Source: Anderseniella sp963759095
GTDB lineage: Bacteria > Pseudomonadota > Alphaproteobacteria > Rhizobiales > Aestuariivirgaceae
DNA length: 64,000 nt
Reading direction: 5' to 3'
Assembly (NCBI GenBank): GCA_963759095.1
Contig: CAVWYF010000011.1
Location: 1-64,000 of the forward strand
Part shown: positions 42,268 through 51,345 of the stretch, in pieces
Position numbering within the stretch: the first letter of the stretch is position 1
Layout: every line of letters starts with the position of its first letter
Translations under genes and position numbers: made by a program
Notes under the pieces: model-generated
Told to the model about the DNA's origin: nothing
Databases searched by the model: none
The model's input: only the letters and a program-made list of their open reading frames with translations

Positions 42268-43209
42268 TTATCCCGCTTTTGACCCGACAACCGGCTTCAT
42301 GCCGTTCAGGAACGTGTCGAGGTCCATTATTGCTTTGCCTTCGCGCTGCAGGCGCACGGGGCGAATCGCCTCGTGCTTGCAGGCAATGGCCAGACGCTTG
42401 TCCAGCACCGTACCCGGTGTGCCGGTCAGGCCCGGCACCCGTTCAACCTGGAGCAGCTTTACCCGCACCGGTTTGTCCTGACCGTTGAGCATGCACCAGG
42501 CTCCGGGAAACGGTGACAGGCCGTGCACGTGGCGCAGCACTTGACTCGCAGATCGCGTGAAATCTATATGCGTTTCCTGCTTGGTAATCTTGGCGGCATA
42601 GGTGATGCCCGCGTCTGCCTGTGGAACTGCCTGCAGGTTTCCGTCTGCTTCCAGTTGCGCCAGCACGCCGCTCATTGCGATGGCTCCGGACTGTGCCAGT
42701 TCGTCATGCAGTGATTGTGCAGTTGTCCGGTCATCTATGGGTGCGCGCCGTTCATATACCACGGGCCCGGTATCAAGTCCCTGTTCCATCTGCATGATGG
42801 CAACGCCTGTTGCAATGTCGCCCGCCATGATGGCGCGTTGTATCGGGGCGGCACCGCGCCAGCGCGGCAACAGCGATGCGTGCACATTGAGACAGCCAAA
42901 CCGCGGCGCCTCGAGAATCGCGTTCGGCAATAGCAAACCGTAGGCAACCACGATTGCCACATCCGCCTGCAAGGCGGCGAAGGCGTTGTGTTGTTCCTCG
43001 TGCTTCAGGGAGACTGGCATGCGCACTTCTATTCCGCATGCCAGGGCAAATTCATGAACCGGTGTTCGGCGCTCTTCCAGACCGCGTCGCCCGGCTGCCC
43101 GTGGTGGCTGGGTGTACACGGCTGCAATGTCGTGACCGTCATCTATCAGGCGGGCCAGGGTCGGCACGGAAAATTCCGGCGTTCCCATGAAAACGACGCG
43201 CAGGCTCAC
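42268..43209 (-). CDS. fmt: Methionyl-tRNA formyltransferase
   Basis: A 313-aa enzyme that formylates initiator Met-tRNA. The N-terminus VVFMGTPEFSVPTLARL, the formyl-folate site NVHASLLPRWRGAAPIQRAI (with catalytic Asn and His) and the GLDTGPV motif are all present. It overlaps def by four bases, as usual. The downstream truA gene is displaced by a MITE-like element. Confidence 0.97.
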   Translation of the reverse strand: MSLRVVFMGTPEFSVPTLARLIDDGHDIAAVYTQPPRAAGRRGLEERRTPVHEFALACGIEVRMPVSLKHEEQHNAFAALQADVAIVVAYGLLLPNAILEAPRFGCLNVHASLLPRWRGAAPIQRAIMAGDIATGVAIMQMEQGLDTGPVVYERRAPIDDRTTAQSLHDELAQSGAIAMSGVLAQLEADGNLQAVPQADAGITYAAKITKQETHIDFTRSASQVLRHVHGLSPFPGAWCMLNGQDKPVRVKLLQVERVPGLTGTPGTVLDKRLAIACKHEAIRPVRLQREGKAIMDLDTFLNGMKPVVGSKAG

Positions 43210-43727
43210 ACGTTTTCTCGCTGCTGGCGGGCCAGCTTGGTGAACTTCCGCACGATGGTGCTGCGTTTGAGCCGGGACAGATAATCAATGAAAAGAATGC
43301 CGTTCAAATGGTCGATCTCGTGCTGCAGCACGGTGGCCATCAGCCCGTCATAAAGCTCTTCATGCTGTTTGCCGTCCCGGTCCAGGTAAGACACCCGGAC
43401 TTCTGCAGGGCGTTCAATATTGTCGAACACGTCCGGTATCGACAGGCAGCCTTCTTCATATTCGGACAACTCGTCGCTGCTCCAGACAATCTCGGGGTTG
43501 ATGAACGCCATGGGTGTCTTGGGCTGTTCGTCCTTGGCAATGTCCACCACCAGCAGACGCCTGGGAATGCCTATCTGTACTGCTGCAAGACCGATGCCCG
43601 GCGCATCATACATTGTGGCGAGCATGTCATCGACGAGGCTGCGCAGTTCGTCGTCCACGCGCTCAACAGGTTGCGAGATTTTCTTCAGTATCGGGTCAGG
43701 CAGTTTGACAATTTCACGTGTGGCCAT
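43206..43727 (-). CDS. def: Peptide deformylase
   Basis: A 173-aa metalloprotease that removes formyl groups from nascent proteins. Three motifs can be read: GIGLAAVQIG, EEGCLSIP (metal Cys) and QHEIDHLNGILF (two metal His and catalytic Glu). Its stop overlaps the fmt start, forming the def-fmt unit. Confidence 0.97.
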   Translation of the reverse strand: MATREIVKLPDPILKKISQPVERVDDELRSLVDDMLATMYDAPGIGLAAVQIGIPRRLLVVDIAKDEQPKTPMAFINPEIVWSSDELSEYEEGCLSIPDVFDNIERPAEVRVSYLDRDGKQHEELYDGLMATVLQHEIDHLNGILFIDYLSRLKRSTIVRKFTKLARQQRENV

Positions 43728-43808
43728 GAAAAGCTGTGTCCATTTAGTAAATGCGTTTGACCATCAGATAAGCAATCGTCATGCCGGGGTCAACGCACTG
43801 CAACCAAC

Positions 43809-45008
43809 TCATGCCTGCCGCAACCATGCCGTCAACCTGTCCAGCGCTTCTTCAAGACTGTCCGGATCACGCAGGTAACACAGGCGCAGGAAGCCCTCTC
43901 CGCCGGGGCCGAAGGTCCCGCCGGGAGCAAGGCCGACATTGGCTTCATCGATGATGCGCAGGGTTGCACCAAGGCTGTCGGTCAGGCCGTCAATGCGGAA
44001 GAAGCTGTAAAACGCACCTTGAGGGTTTTCAAAACTCACATTGTTGAGTTGCCCCAGTGCATCGGCGACCTTGTCGCGGCAGGTGCGTGCCATGTCAATC
44101 TGCATTTCCACGAAGTCTTCACCGTTCTCAACGGCCGCCAGCGCGCCTTTCTGCATGAAGGCCGCTGTGCCGGACGTATTGTACTGGATGATGCGTTCGA
44201 TGGCCGGTCCCAGTGCCTCAGGTGCCTGCAGCCAGCCGATACGCCATCCGGTCATGGCCCAGTTCTTTGAAAAGGTGTTGATATAGATGACCCGTTCATC
44301 CTGATCACAAACATCCATGAACGACGGCGAGCGCGCTACCCCGGCGGTGTCCGGCCCATAGTAGAACCGGGAATAGACCTCATCGGCCAGTATCCACACT
44401 CCGGCCTCGCGAGCCATGTCACGAATGGCAATCAGGTCTTCGCGCGACGCCACCCAGCCAATTGGGTTGGATGGAGAAATCAGGCAAATCGCCTTGGTTT
44501 TCGGGCCCAGGCTGTCGCGCATCTTGTCGAGGTCCAGCGACCATTTCTGCTCATCATATAGCATCGGCACAAACACCGGCTTTACCCCCATCATGCGCAT
44601 CGGGCCTGGAAAGTTCGGCCATGCGGGCGACGGGATGACAATCTCCTCGCCTTTGTCGGCCAGCAGTTGCAACGCCACCTGTATGGCCTGCATGCCGCCG
44701 CCGGTCACAAAAAACCGCTCAGCGGAAAACGCGCCGGGCCAGAACTTTTCATGATATGCGGCCAGTGCGCTGCGAAGTTGCGGCAAGCCGCGCTGCCAGG
44801 TGTAGAATGTCTCTCCGCCGAACATGGCTTTTGATGCCGCCTGACAGATGAATTCAGGTGTCTGAAGCGGGCCTTCTCCGGTCCAAAGCGGAATCAGGCC
44901 TTTACGGCCAAAGCCGTGATTTACCGCGCTCAGGATGCCGCTGTCCGGTTCATCGCGCTGACTTTGACGGATTCCGGAAACAAGCATGTCTGGGGTGAGG
45001 GCTGTCAT
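43809..45008 (-). CDS. PLP-dependent class I/II aminotransferase
   Basis: A 399-aa fold-type I aminotransferase. The cofactor Lys is in NTFSKNWAMTGWRIGW, ILADEVYSRFYY gives the PLP-ring Asp, SPSNPIGW the substrate-side Asn, and the C-terminal RLCYLRD the carboxylate-binding Arg. Similar enzymes are annotated as aspartate or aromatic aminotransferases; the substrate cannot be told. A separate transcription unit from def, 80 bp away in the same direction. Confidence 0.88.
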   Translation of the reverse strand: MTALTPDMLVSGIRQSQRDEPDSGILSAVNHGFGRKGLIPLWTGEGPLQTPEFICQAASKAMFGGETFYTWQRGLPQLRSALAAYHEKFWPGAFSAERFFVTGGGMQAIQVALQLLADKGEEIVIPSPAWPNFPGPMRMMGVKPVFVPMLYDEQKWSLDLDKMRDSLGPKTKAICLISPSNPIGWVASREDLIAIRDMAREAGVWILADEVYSRFYYGPDTAGVARSPSFMDVCDQDERVIYINTFSKNWAMTGWRIGWLQAPEALGPAIERIIQYNTSGTAAFMQKGALAAVENGEDFVEMQIDMARTCRDKVADALGQLNNVSFENPQGAFYSFFRIDGLTDSLGATLRIIDEANVGLAPGGTFGPGGEGFLRLCYLRDPDSLEEALDRLTAWLRQA

Positions 45009-45077
45009 CTGAGAATTGCCATGTTCTTGAAGTGCTGTTGATCTGTGATCAGTATTTCAAGCAACGGCTGCAGGCAA

Positions 45078-45114
45078 ACGAAAACCCCGGCCTGCGTTTG
45101 GAAGCAGGCCGGGG
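45078..45114 (-). terminator. Terminator of mscL
   Basis: Read leftward, CCCCGGCCTGC and GCAGGCCGGGG form a perfect 11-bp stem with an 8-base loop followed by TTTTCGTTT, a textbook Rho-independent terminator 30 bp after the mscL stop. Confidence 0.9.
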
Positions 45115-45143
45115 TCCGGTATTACTCGGTTCGAGTTCCTGAA

Positions 45144-45554
45144 TCAGCGCTTCTTCAGGAGATCGCGGATTTCGGTCAGCAAGGTGACATCTGCCGGTGG
45201 TGCGGCAGGCGCTGCCTCTTCTTCCTGTTTCTTCATGGAGTTTGCTGCGCGCACGATCATGAACAGGATGAAAGCGATGATCAGGAAGTTGACAACCGCT
45301 GTGATGAAGCTGCCATAGGCCAGAACCGCACCTTGTTCCCGGGCAGCTTCCAGTGTGCTCGCTGTCACGCTGCTTGCCAGCGGTGCAAACATGTTTGAAA
45401 AATCGAGACCGCCGAAAATGGCACCCACAATCGGCATGATGATGTCGCCCACCAGCGACTTCACGATCAGACCGAATGCACCGGCGATAATCACACCGAT
45501 GGCCAGGTCAAGCACGTTGCCCTTGAAGGCAAAATCTTTGAATTCTTTAAGCAT
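45144..45554 (-). CDS. mscL: Large-conductance mechanosensitive channel MscL
   Basis: A 136-aa pressure-relief channel of the inner membrane. The start MLKEFKDFAFKGNVLDLAIG and TM1 (GVIIAGAFGLIVKSLVGDII) are highly conserved; TM2 is FLIIAFILFMIVRAAN, followed by the cytoplasmic helix bundle (LLTEIRDLLKK). AGGGG precedes the ATG at 45554; the frame extends upstream without a ribosome site. A strong terminator follows. Confidence 0.96.
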   Translation of the reverse strand: MLKEFKDFAFKGNVLDLAIGVIIAGAFGLIVKSLVGDIIMPIVGAIFGGLDFSNMFAPLASSVTASTLEAAREQGAVLAYGSFITAVVNFLIIAFILFMIVRAANSMKKQEEEAAPAAPPADVTLLTEIRDLLKKR

Positions 45555-45728
45555 GGCATTTCCCCTCTTGATGTTGTTCAAGTGCCGTTGCCGGGGCGAC
45601 AGCAATCTTGAAACTTTCAGTATCAATTATGATGGATCGAAAGTAGGCGCAAAATAAGCTCAATCGCCCGAAATACAACTTAAAAGTGCGGTCCCGGAGT
45701 TCGATTGCTCATAACCTGTCACCTGCCA

Positions 45729-45776
45729 GATCTGGATGTTTTTTGGGCGATTCAGCCAAAAATCATAAACCTGATC
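45729..45776. repeat. 48-bp palindromic repeat, copy 2
   Basis: Same family as 42159-42206 and 49402-49449: GATCTGG...CCTGATC arms with a CCAAAAATCATAAACCTGATC right half. It is followed by TTTCAAAGTGTTAGAGCAAC and, further on, GTTGCTCTAG, so a larger imperfect hairpin is possible. It lies between mscL and the hybrid kinase gene. Confidence 0.7.
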
Positions 45777-45888
45777 GCTTTCAAAGTGTTAGAGCAACTT
45801 TAAGGGTTCACTTGCTCCCATGTTGCTCTAGACTTGAGCTCTATTTGCTCAACGTGAGTGTGCATAGAAAGGCCTGGATACGACCGTC

Positions 45889-48800
45889 ATGCTTTCCACC
45901 TGGGGCGTCATACTCATTGCATTGGGCTATGTGGGCGGTTTGTTCGCTATCGCGGCCTATGGTGATCGTGCGGCCTCCGGCATGCGGCGCGGTGTGGGGC
46001 GGCCATATGTATATGCCCTGTCGCTTGCGGTGTATTGCACATCCTGGACATTTTACGGCAGCGTTGGTCTGGCGTCGACGTCGGGTTATTACTTCCTGCC
46101 AATCTATCTCGGGCCGATCCTGCTGGTCGGTCTGGGCTGGCCGCTGGTCCGGCGCATTGTCAGCCTGTCCAAGGCCCAGAACATTACATCGATTGCCGAT
46201 TTTCTGTCGGCGCGTTATGGCAAAAACCAGTTGCTCGGCGGAATAGCGGCCTTCATCGCGGTGATCGGGGTGGTTCCCTACATCTCGTTGCAGCTGAAAG
46301 CTGTCTCGCTTTCACTCAGCGCATTGGGACCTTTGGGGGTTGATACCGGCATTCTGGAGACCGGTTTTGGCGATGTTCCAATGTTTGTCGCCATTTCCAT
46401 GGCCATTTTTGCCATCCTGTTCGGCACCCGGCATGCCGATGCCACGGAACACCAAAACGGCCTGATCCTGTCGGTTGCAGCAGAGAGTCTGGTCAAGCTG
46501 ATCGCCTTCATTCTGGTCGGGGCATTCATCACGTTTGCGATGATGGGCGGTCCGACGCAGCTATACGAACGGGCGTCACAAAGCCCTGAGATTGCGGCCC
46601 TTTTCAGCGGGCCGATAGATGTGCCGCGATTTGCGACAATGACATTCCTGGCTATTTGCGCTGTTATCCTGCTGCCGCGCCAGTTCCATCTGGCGGTTGT
46701 TGAGAACACCTCGCTGGATGATGTGCGCAAGGCGTCGTGGATGTTTCCGCTGTACCTGGTGATGATCAATATCTTTGTCATTCCAATCGCTGTTGCCGGA
46801 TTGCTGACATTCAACGGGCAGGCCGTTGACGGTGATACATTTGTGCTGGCTTTGCCGGTGGCGGACGGCCGGCCACTGCTGGCCATGGTGGCGTTCATTG
46901 GTGGCTTGTCTGCTGCAACCGCCATGGTGATCGTGGAAACCGTGGCCTTGTCGATCATGGTGTGCAACTCGATTGTGATGCCCCTGATGCTGCGCCGTGC
47001 GAGCGGCCAGATGTGGCAGGGCGACATGACCTCACGCATTCTGCAGATCAGGCGCGCCGCCATCGGTGTGATCATTGTTCTGGCCTACTCCTATTATCTG
47101 ATGATCGGCAACAATGCGGCTCTGGCCCAGACCGGACTGGTGTCATTCGCCGCTGTGGCGCAGTTTGCGCCGGCTTTTTTCCTTGGGCTGATCTGGATCA
47201 GGGGCAATGCCCGTGGTGCCATGTTCGGTCTTGTCGCCGGTTTTGTCGTGTGGACATACACCTTGCTGGTGCCGTTGTTTGCCGATGCCGGGTGGCTGCC
47301 GGCAGGCTTGATGAGCGATGGTCCGTTTCACATTGAAATGCTGCGGCCGCGCAATTTGTTCGGCAGCAATCTTGATGCACTCACCCATGGTGTCCTGTGG
47401 TCGATGGCGGCCAATATCGGGTCTTACATCCTGATTTCGCTGTTTACCGGTGTTGATCCGGTCGAGCGTACGCAAGCGCAGGCGTTCATGCCGCGCGGGC
47501 AAGCCGAAAGCCTGCCGGCGCAAAACCAGCCTGAAGTGTCCATCAAGCAATTGCAGGCAACTGTCGAGAGGTATCTCGGCAAGGAAAGAACCAAACGGTC
47601 ATTTGACGAGTTGAATATCGCCCGCGCGGGAAAACTGAAACCGCGCAGCATGGCAGATCAGGAGACGCTGAAATTTGCCGAGCGTTTGCTGGCCAGTGCC
47701 ATTGGCACAGCATCGGCGCGCGTGGTCATGGCACTCCTGTTGCAACGCGGTGCCGGTCATACGGCAGGTGCCATGCGGCTTCTGGATGATGCGTCCGATG
47801 CCATTGTTTACAACCGGGACCTGCTGCAGTCGGCGATCGACCATGTGGAACAGGGGATCGTGGTGTTCGACCATGATCTTGCGCTGGTGTGCTGGAACAC
47901 GCAGTTCCGCAACCTGCTCAACCTGCCGCCGGAGTTCGGTCGCGTCGGCGTGCCGCTTGGCGATATTGTCCGGCGGCTGGACTCGGAATTTGCCCTCGGC
48001 AATGCGGCCCAGCAAGACGCCAGCATGCAGCTTCTGCGTCTGCTGGCCAATCAGACTGAAACCTTCCATTTGCGCAGCAGGCAAGGCAACAAGGTGCTGG
48101 AGGTGCGCGGCAACGCCATGCCGGATGACGGTCGGGTCATCACCTTTGCCGACATAACCGCGCGTGTTCATGCATCCGAAGCTCTGGAACAGCGGGTCGA
48201 AGAGAGAACTGCCGAACTGACCAAGCTGAACACCCAACTGGAAAAGGCCCGCGCAGATGCCGTGGAAATCAATGCCGGCAAGACCAGGTTCATTGCAGCC
48301 GCCTCACACGACATTCTGCAGCCTCTCAATGCCGCCAGGTTGTTTACCTCATCCTTGATGGAACGAACTGCATCTCTGCCCGATGGTCAGCTGGTGCGCA
48401 ATGTCGACCTGTCGCTGGAGGCGGTGGAAGAAATCCTGTCGGCACTGCTCGACATGTCCCGCCTGGACGCCGGTGCAATCAAGCCTGACCTGTCGGCATT
48501 TTCGATCAACAACATTCTGAACCAGTTGCGCACCGAGTTTTCGGTTGCGGCGGAAGACAAGCAACTGGATCTGACCATCATGCCGTGCAGCAGGATGGTT
48601 TACTCGGACCGGCGGCTGATAAGGCGTATTCTGCAAAACCTGCTCAGCAATGCGATCAAGTACACGGTATCAGGCAAGGTTTTGATGGGCGCGCGCGTCC
48701 GCAACGGCAAGCTTTGTGTCGAGGTGCATGACACAGGTCCCGGTATTCCGCATGACAAGCAGCAACTTGTGTATCGCGAGTTCGAGCGTTTGGAGTCGGA

Positions 48801-49383
48801 AGATTCCCCCATTCAGGGCCTGGGCCTGGGCTTGTCGATTGTCGAACGCATGGCGCGGGTGCTGCAACATCCCCTGACCCTGAAATCTGATCCCGGATCA
48901 GGCTGCCTGTTCAGGCTCGATCTGCCGCTGGCGCAGGGCAGGCAGGAAACGGTGCCTGCTCACGCGCCTGCGCCGCTACGGGCCGCTGCAAGTCTCGCGG
49001 GGTTGTCGGTTCTGGTGGTTGACAATGAACCGGCGATTATCGACGGCATGAGTGCCTTGCTCGAAGGCTGGGAGTGTACCGTAACAACAGCCACATCAGC
49101 CGGCGCTGTTCGCAAGCTCGCGGCAAGCCAGGCCATTTGGCCCTATGATGCGGTTTTGATGGACTATCATCTGGGTTCGGAAAACGGGCTTGAACTGATA
49201 GACGAATTGCGTGACCGCTCTGGCGTGACGTTTTCTGCGGCTCTGATTACGGCGGAGCGCTCGGCTGCTGTTCAGGCGGCATCGGAGGCCGCCGGTGTCG
49301 CATATTTGCGAAAACCCGTTCGCCCTGCCGTATTGCGCACGGTGCTGATGATGGCGCAGACAAGATCTGAAGCTGCGGAGTAA
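45889..49383 (+). CDS. Hybrid histidine kinase with sodium/solute-symporter sensor
   Basis: A 1164-aa protein. Residues about 1-520 form a sodium:solute symporter (SSS/PutP-like) domain with about 13 helices. A PAS domain (about 645-770, SAIDHVEQGIVVFDHDLALV) and a coiled coil (VEERTAELTKLNTQLEKARA) follow. HisKA has FIAAASHDILQPLNAARLF near residue 803, then HATPase with GPGIPHDKQQ and GLGLGLSIVERMA. A receiver domain (about 1040-1160) has VLMDYHLGSENGLELIDEL with the phospho-Asp near 1092. It resembles the CbrA/NahK-ErcS' class that links transport or carbon status to a NarL-type regulator; such a regulator lies next door (49492). The ligand is unknown. Confidence 0.92.
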   Translation: MLSTWGVILIALGYVGGLFAIAAYGDRAASGMRRGVGRPYVYALSLAVYCTSWTFYGSVGLASTSGYYFLPIYLGPILLVGLGWPLVRRIVSLSKAQNITSIADFLSARYGKNQLLGGIAAFIAVIGVVPYISLQLKAVSLSLSALGPLGVDTGILETGFGDVPMFVAISMAIFAILFGTRHADATEHQNGLILSVAAESLVKLIAFILVGAFITFAMMGGPTQLYERASQSPEIAALFSGPIDVPRFATMTFLAICAVILLPRQFHLAVVENTSLDDVRKASWMFPLYLVMINIFVIPIAVAGLLTFNGQAVDGDTFVLALPVADGRPLLAMVAFIGGLSAATAMVIVETVALSIMVCNSIVMPLMLRRASGQMWQGDMTSRILQIRRAAIGVIIVLAYSYYLMIGNNAALAQTGLVSFAAVAQFAPAFFLGLIWIRGNARGAMFGLVAGFVVWTYTLLVPLFADAGWLPAGLMSDGPFHIEMLRPRNLFGSNLDALTHGVLWSMAANIGSYILISLFTGVDPVERTQAQAFMPRGQAESLPAQNQPEVSIKQLQATVERYLGKERTKRSFDELNIARAGKLKPRSMADQETLKFAERLLASAIGTASARVVMALLLQRGAGHTAGAMRLLDDASDAIVYNRDLLQSAIDHVEQGIVVFDHDLALVCWNTQFRNLLNLPPEFGRVGVPLGDIVRRLDSEFALGNAAQQDASMQLLRLLANQTETFHLRSRQGNKVLEVRGNAMPDDGRVITFADITARVHASEALEQRVEERTAELTKLNTQLEKARADAVEINAGKTRFIAAASHDILQPLNAARLFTSSLMERTASLPDGQLVRNVDLSLEAVEEILSALLDMSRLDAGAIKPDLSAFSINNILNQLRTEFSVAAEDKQLDLTIMPCSRMVYSDRRLIRRILQNLLSNAIKYTVSGKVLMGARVRNGKLCVEVHDTGPGIPHDKQQLVYREFERLESEDSPIQGLGLGLSIVERMARVLQHPLTLKSDPGSGCLFRLDLPLAQGRQETVPAHAPAPLRAAASLAGLSVLVVDNEPAIIDGMSALLEGWECTVTTATSAGAVRKLAASQAIWPYDAVLMDYHLGSENGLELIDELRDRSGVTFSAALITAERSAAVQAASEAAGVAYLRKPVRPAVLRTVLMMAQTRSEAAE

Positions 49384-49401
49384 AGTCTGCCAGGTCCACT
49401 A

Positions 49402-49449
49402 GATCAGGATGATTTTTGGTTGAATCAACCAAAAACCATAAACCTGATC
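49402..49449. repeat. 48-bp palindromic repeat, copy 3
   Basis: The best-kept copy: GATCAGGATGATTTTTGGTT, GAATC loop, then AACCAAAAACCATAAACCTG and ATC. It is followed by GATTCTAAAGTGTTAGAGCA. It lies between the convergent hybrid kinase and response-regulator genes and could work as a bidirectional terminator. Confidence 0.75.
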
Positions 49450-49491
49450 GATTCTAAAGTGTTAGAGCAACATGGATTCAAGTGAACGGCT

Positions 49492-50160
49492 CTAGGCTGA
49501 GAAACCGGCGTCCGCGGCATCAGCCTGATCGCCGTCAATGCGTGACGCTGCAATAACCGCCTGTGTGCGGCTGTCCACATTCAGTTTCTGCAGGATTGCT
49601 GAAACGTGCGCTTTCACAGTGGCTTCGGAGACAGACAGCTCATAGGCAATCTGTTTGTTGAGCAGGCCTTCTCGCAGCATCATCAACACCCGGGTCTGCT
49701 GCGGGGTCAGGGTAGACAACCGGTGAGCCAGGTCATCCATCTCGGCATTGCCTTGTGCACTGAGGTCCACATGCTCGGGCAGCCAGACGTCACCTTTCAG
49801 CACAGTGGAAATTGCTGCCTGCATGTCTTTAACCGGTGCAGACTTTGGAATGAAACCCAATGCTCCAAGCGAAATAGCGCGGCTGATGACGCTGGTCTCC
49901 TCGCTGCCGGACACCACAACCACGGGCACCAACGGAAACTGCGCCCGCATCAGCATAAGTCCGGAAAACCCTTGCACGCCGGGCATTTTCAGATCGAGCA
50001 ACACCAGGTCGACATCGTCCGTTGCGGTCAAAATGTCGAGGGTCTCTTTCAGGGAGCCTGCATCATCAAAAATGACATCTGCCAGTGCGTCCTGCACAGC
50101 GAGCCGCAAAGCATCCCGAAACAGCGGATGATCGTCTGCAATAACGATGCGATATGGCAT
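49492..50160 (-). CDS. NarL/LuxR-family response regulator
   Basis: A 222-aa regulator. The receiver domain (1-120) has acidic pocket IADDHPL, phospho-Asp in LVLLDLKMPG and Lys in GFIPKSAP. The C-terminal HTH_LuxR (about 150-205) includes LTPQQTRVLMMLREGLLNKQ and ELSVSEATVKAHVSAILQKL. GGGAG is seven bases before the ATG. It converges on the hybrid kinase gene, its likely phosphodonor, which is an inference from proximity and from similar pairs. Confidence 0.9.
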   Translation of the reverse strand: MPYRIVIADDHPLFRDALRLAVQDALADVIFDDAGSLKETLDILTATDDVDLVLLDLKMPGVQGFSGLMLMRAQFPLVPVVVVSGSEETSVISRAISLGALGFIPKSAPVKDMQAAISTVLKGDVWLPEHVDLSAQGNAEMDDLAHRLSTLTPQQTRVLMMLREGLLNKQIAYELSVSEATVKAHVSAILQKLNVDSRTQAVIAASRIDGDQADAADAGFSA

Positions 50161-50557
50161 TCACTGGCTCCCATATGCCTTGCGGCGCATTTTTTGCCGG
50201 TGCCGAATCATTTAGGGTTTCCCGAAATGCTCGCCATCACCAGTTGCAGGTGTAAAAACCGACCTTTTGATAGATATTCAGGCGTTATGGGTCCGTTGTC
50301 CAGCTTGATATTACGGCTTGAAGTGAACTGGCCTCAGAATTGCCTAGGTTTGGCCCATCTGTTGTCGCGAATGACAAGCATTGTGTTTTGCAGCAGAGGG
50401 GTCTGCCGAAAACAACTGAGACGAACAATCGCTTCACTCGTTTTGTGGCAATCTTCAAAATCCCCTCTATCTGACGGCGCATCGGAAATTCCAGCGCTGT
50501 GACAGATTCGGAATTGGTCGCGTGGCTCCTGTCGCCGTCCCGAGCAGCGCGTACCAT

Positions 50558-50595
50558 GCTCGCCCGTACATCCTGAAAAGGAAGTACGGGCGAGC
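50558..50595. repeat. Perfect 12-bp hairpin
   Basis: GCTCGCCCGTAC and GTACGGGCGAGC form a perfect 12-bp stem with a 14-base loop (50570-50583), followed on the plus strand by GACCTTTTGCG. It lies in the 570-bp gene-free stretch 50161-50733. It may be a terminator or a structured RNA; no gene on the plus strand precedes it. Confidence 0.55.
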
Positions 50596-50636
50596 GACCT
50601 TTTGCGGGCCTGTTTTGTCACATATTCGTGTTTAAA

Positions 50637-50680
50637 GCGCTTTCCGAAAAGTGTGAGACGGTTTTCGGATCAAAGAGCGC
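50637..50680. repeat. RIME-like palindromic repeat
   Basis: GCGCTTTCCGAAAAGTGTGA...TTTTCGGATCAAAGAGCGC, a palindrome of the type CGNAAAAGTGTNNNNCGGTTTTNCG, common in Rhizobiales intergenic regions. A shorter relative occurs at 55416-55439. The rest of 50161-50733 holds no gene I can support. Confidence 0.65.
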
Positions 50681-50733
50681 GTCCAGACAAGAACTAAAGC
50701 GGTTCAGATGATTCGCATCAAACGCAAATCACT

Positions 50734-51291
50734 TTAGAATCCGCGCCGGACCCAGGCGTCAAAGGCATCCAGCCACAGTTTCAGGAATTTTCCGGTCTCT
50801 TCATCGGCCAAACTGCCATCTTCGGCAAACTTGGTGGGTGCGGATCCCACGAACACTTCCGGTTTCGACATGGTCAGAGCCGACAGGCCAACCAGGTTCT
50901 GGCGCAACTGGTATTGTGAGCGCGCCGTGCCAAGCGGGCCGGCAGCGGCACCGACCACGCCAACCGGCTTGTTGCCGAACGGTTGGTCCTTGACGCGGCT
51001 GATCCAGTCATTGGCGTTCTTCAATCCGCCCGGTATGGAGAAATTGTATTCCGGCGTCGCAATGATGACCCCGTCAGCAGCCCGGATCCTTTCAGCCAGG
51101 TCCGTTACGATCTGAGGTATCCCGGATGCTTCTTCATCGTCACCGTCATAGACCGGAATACCATTTAGTCTTGCGATGTCTATCGACATGCTCGCACCGG
51201 CAATGTCCTGCATGGCCCGCAACAGGCTGGTGTTAAAGGATTTACTGCGCAAGCTGCCGGAGATGGCAACGATATTCAGATTGTCAGGCAT
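50734..51291 (-). CDS. NADPH-dependent FMN reductase
   Basis: A 185-aa flavodoxin-like enzyme. The FMN phosphate loop ISGSLRSKSFNTSLLR is at the N-terminus and IATPEYNFSIPGGLKNANDW is the strongly conserved central motif; PVGVVGAAAGPLGTARSQYQ follows. This matches ChrR/YieF-type quinone or chromate reductases of the soluble flavoprotein group. Physiological electron acceptor unknown. Same direction as the SDR and pirin genes upstream. Confidence 0.9.
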   Translation of the reverse strand: MPDNLNIVAISGSLRSKSFNTSLLRAMQDIAGASMSIDIARLNGIPVYDGDDEEASGIPQIVTDLAERIRAADGVIIATPEYNFSIPGGLKNANDWISRVKDQPFGNKPVGVVGAAAGPLGTARSQYQLRQNLVGLSALTMSKPEVFVGSAPTKFAEDGSLADEETGKFLKLWLDAFDAWVRRGF

Positions 51292-51345
51292 GAAATGGTT
51301 TCCGGAATTTGAGGATGGAAGATGGACGGGATGAGCCCGCTGGTA

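Noticed and set aside
42268..43190. Long plus-strand frames through fmt and def
   Set aside because: They are antisense shadows of GC-rich coding sequence with no ribosome sites or homology.
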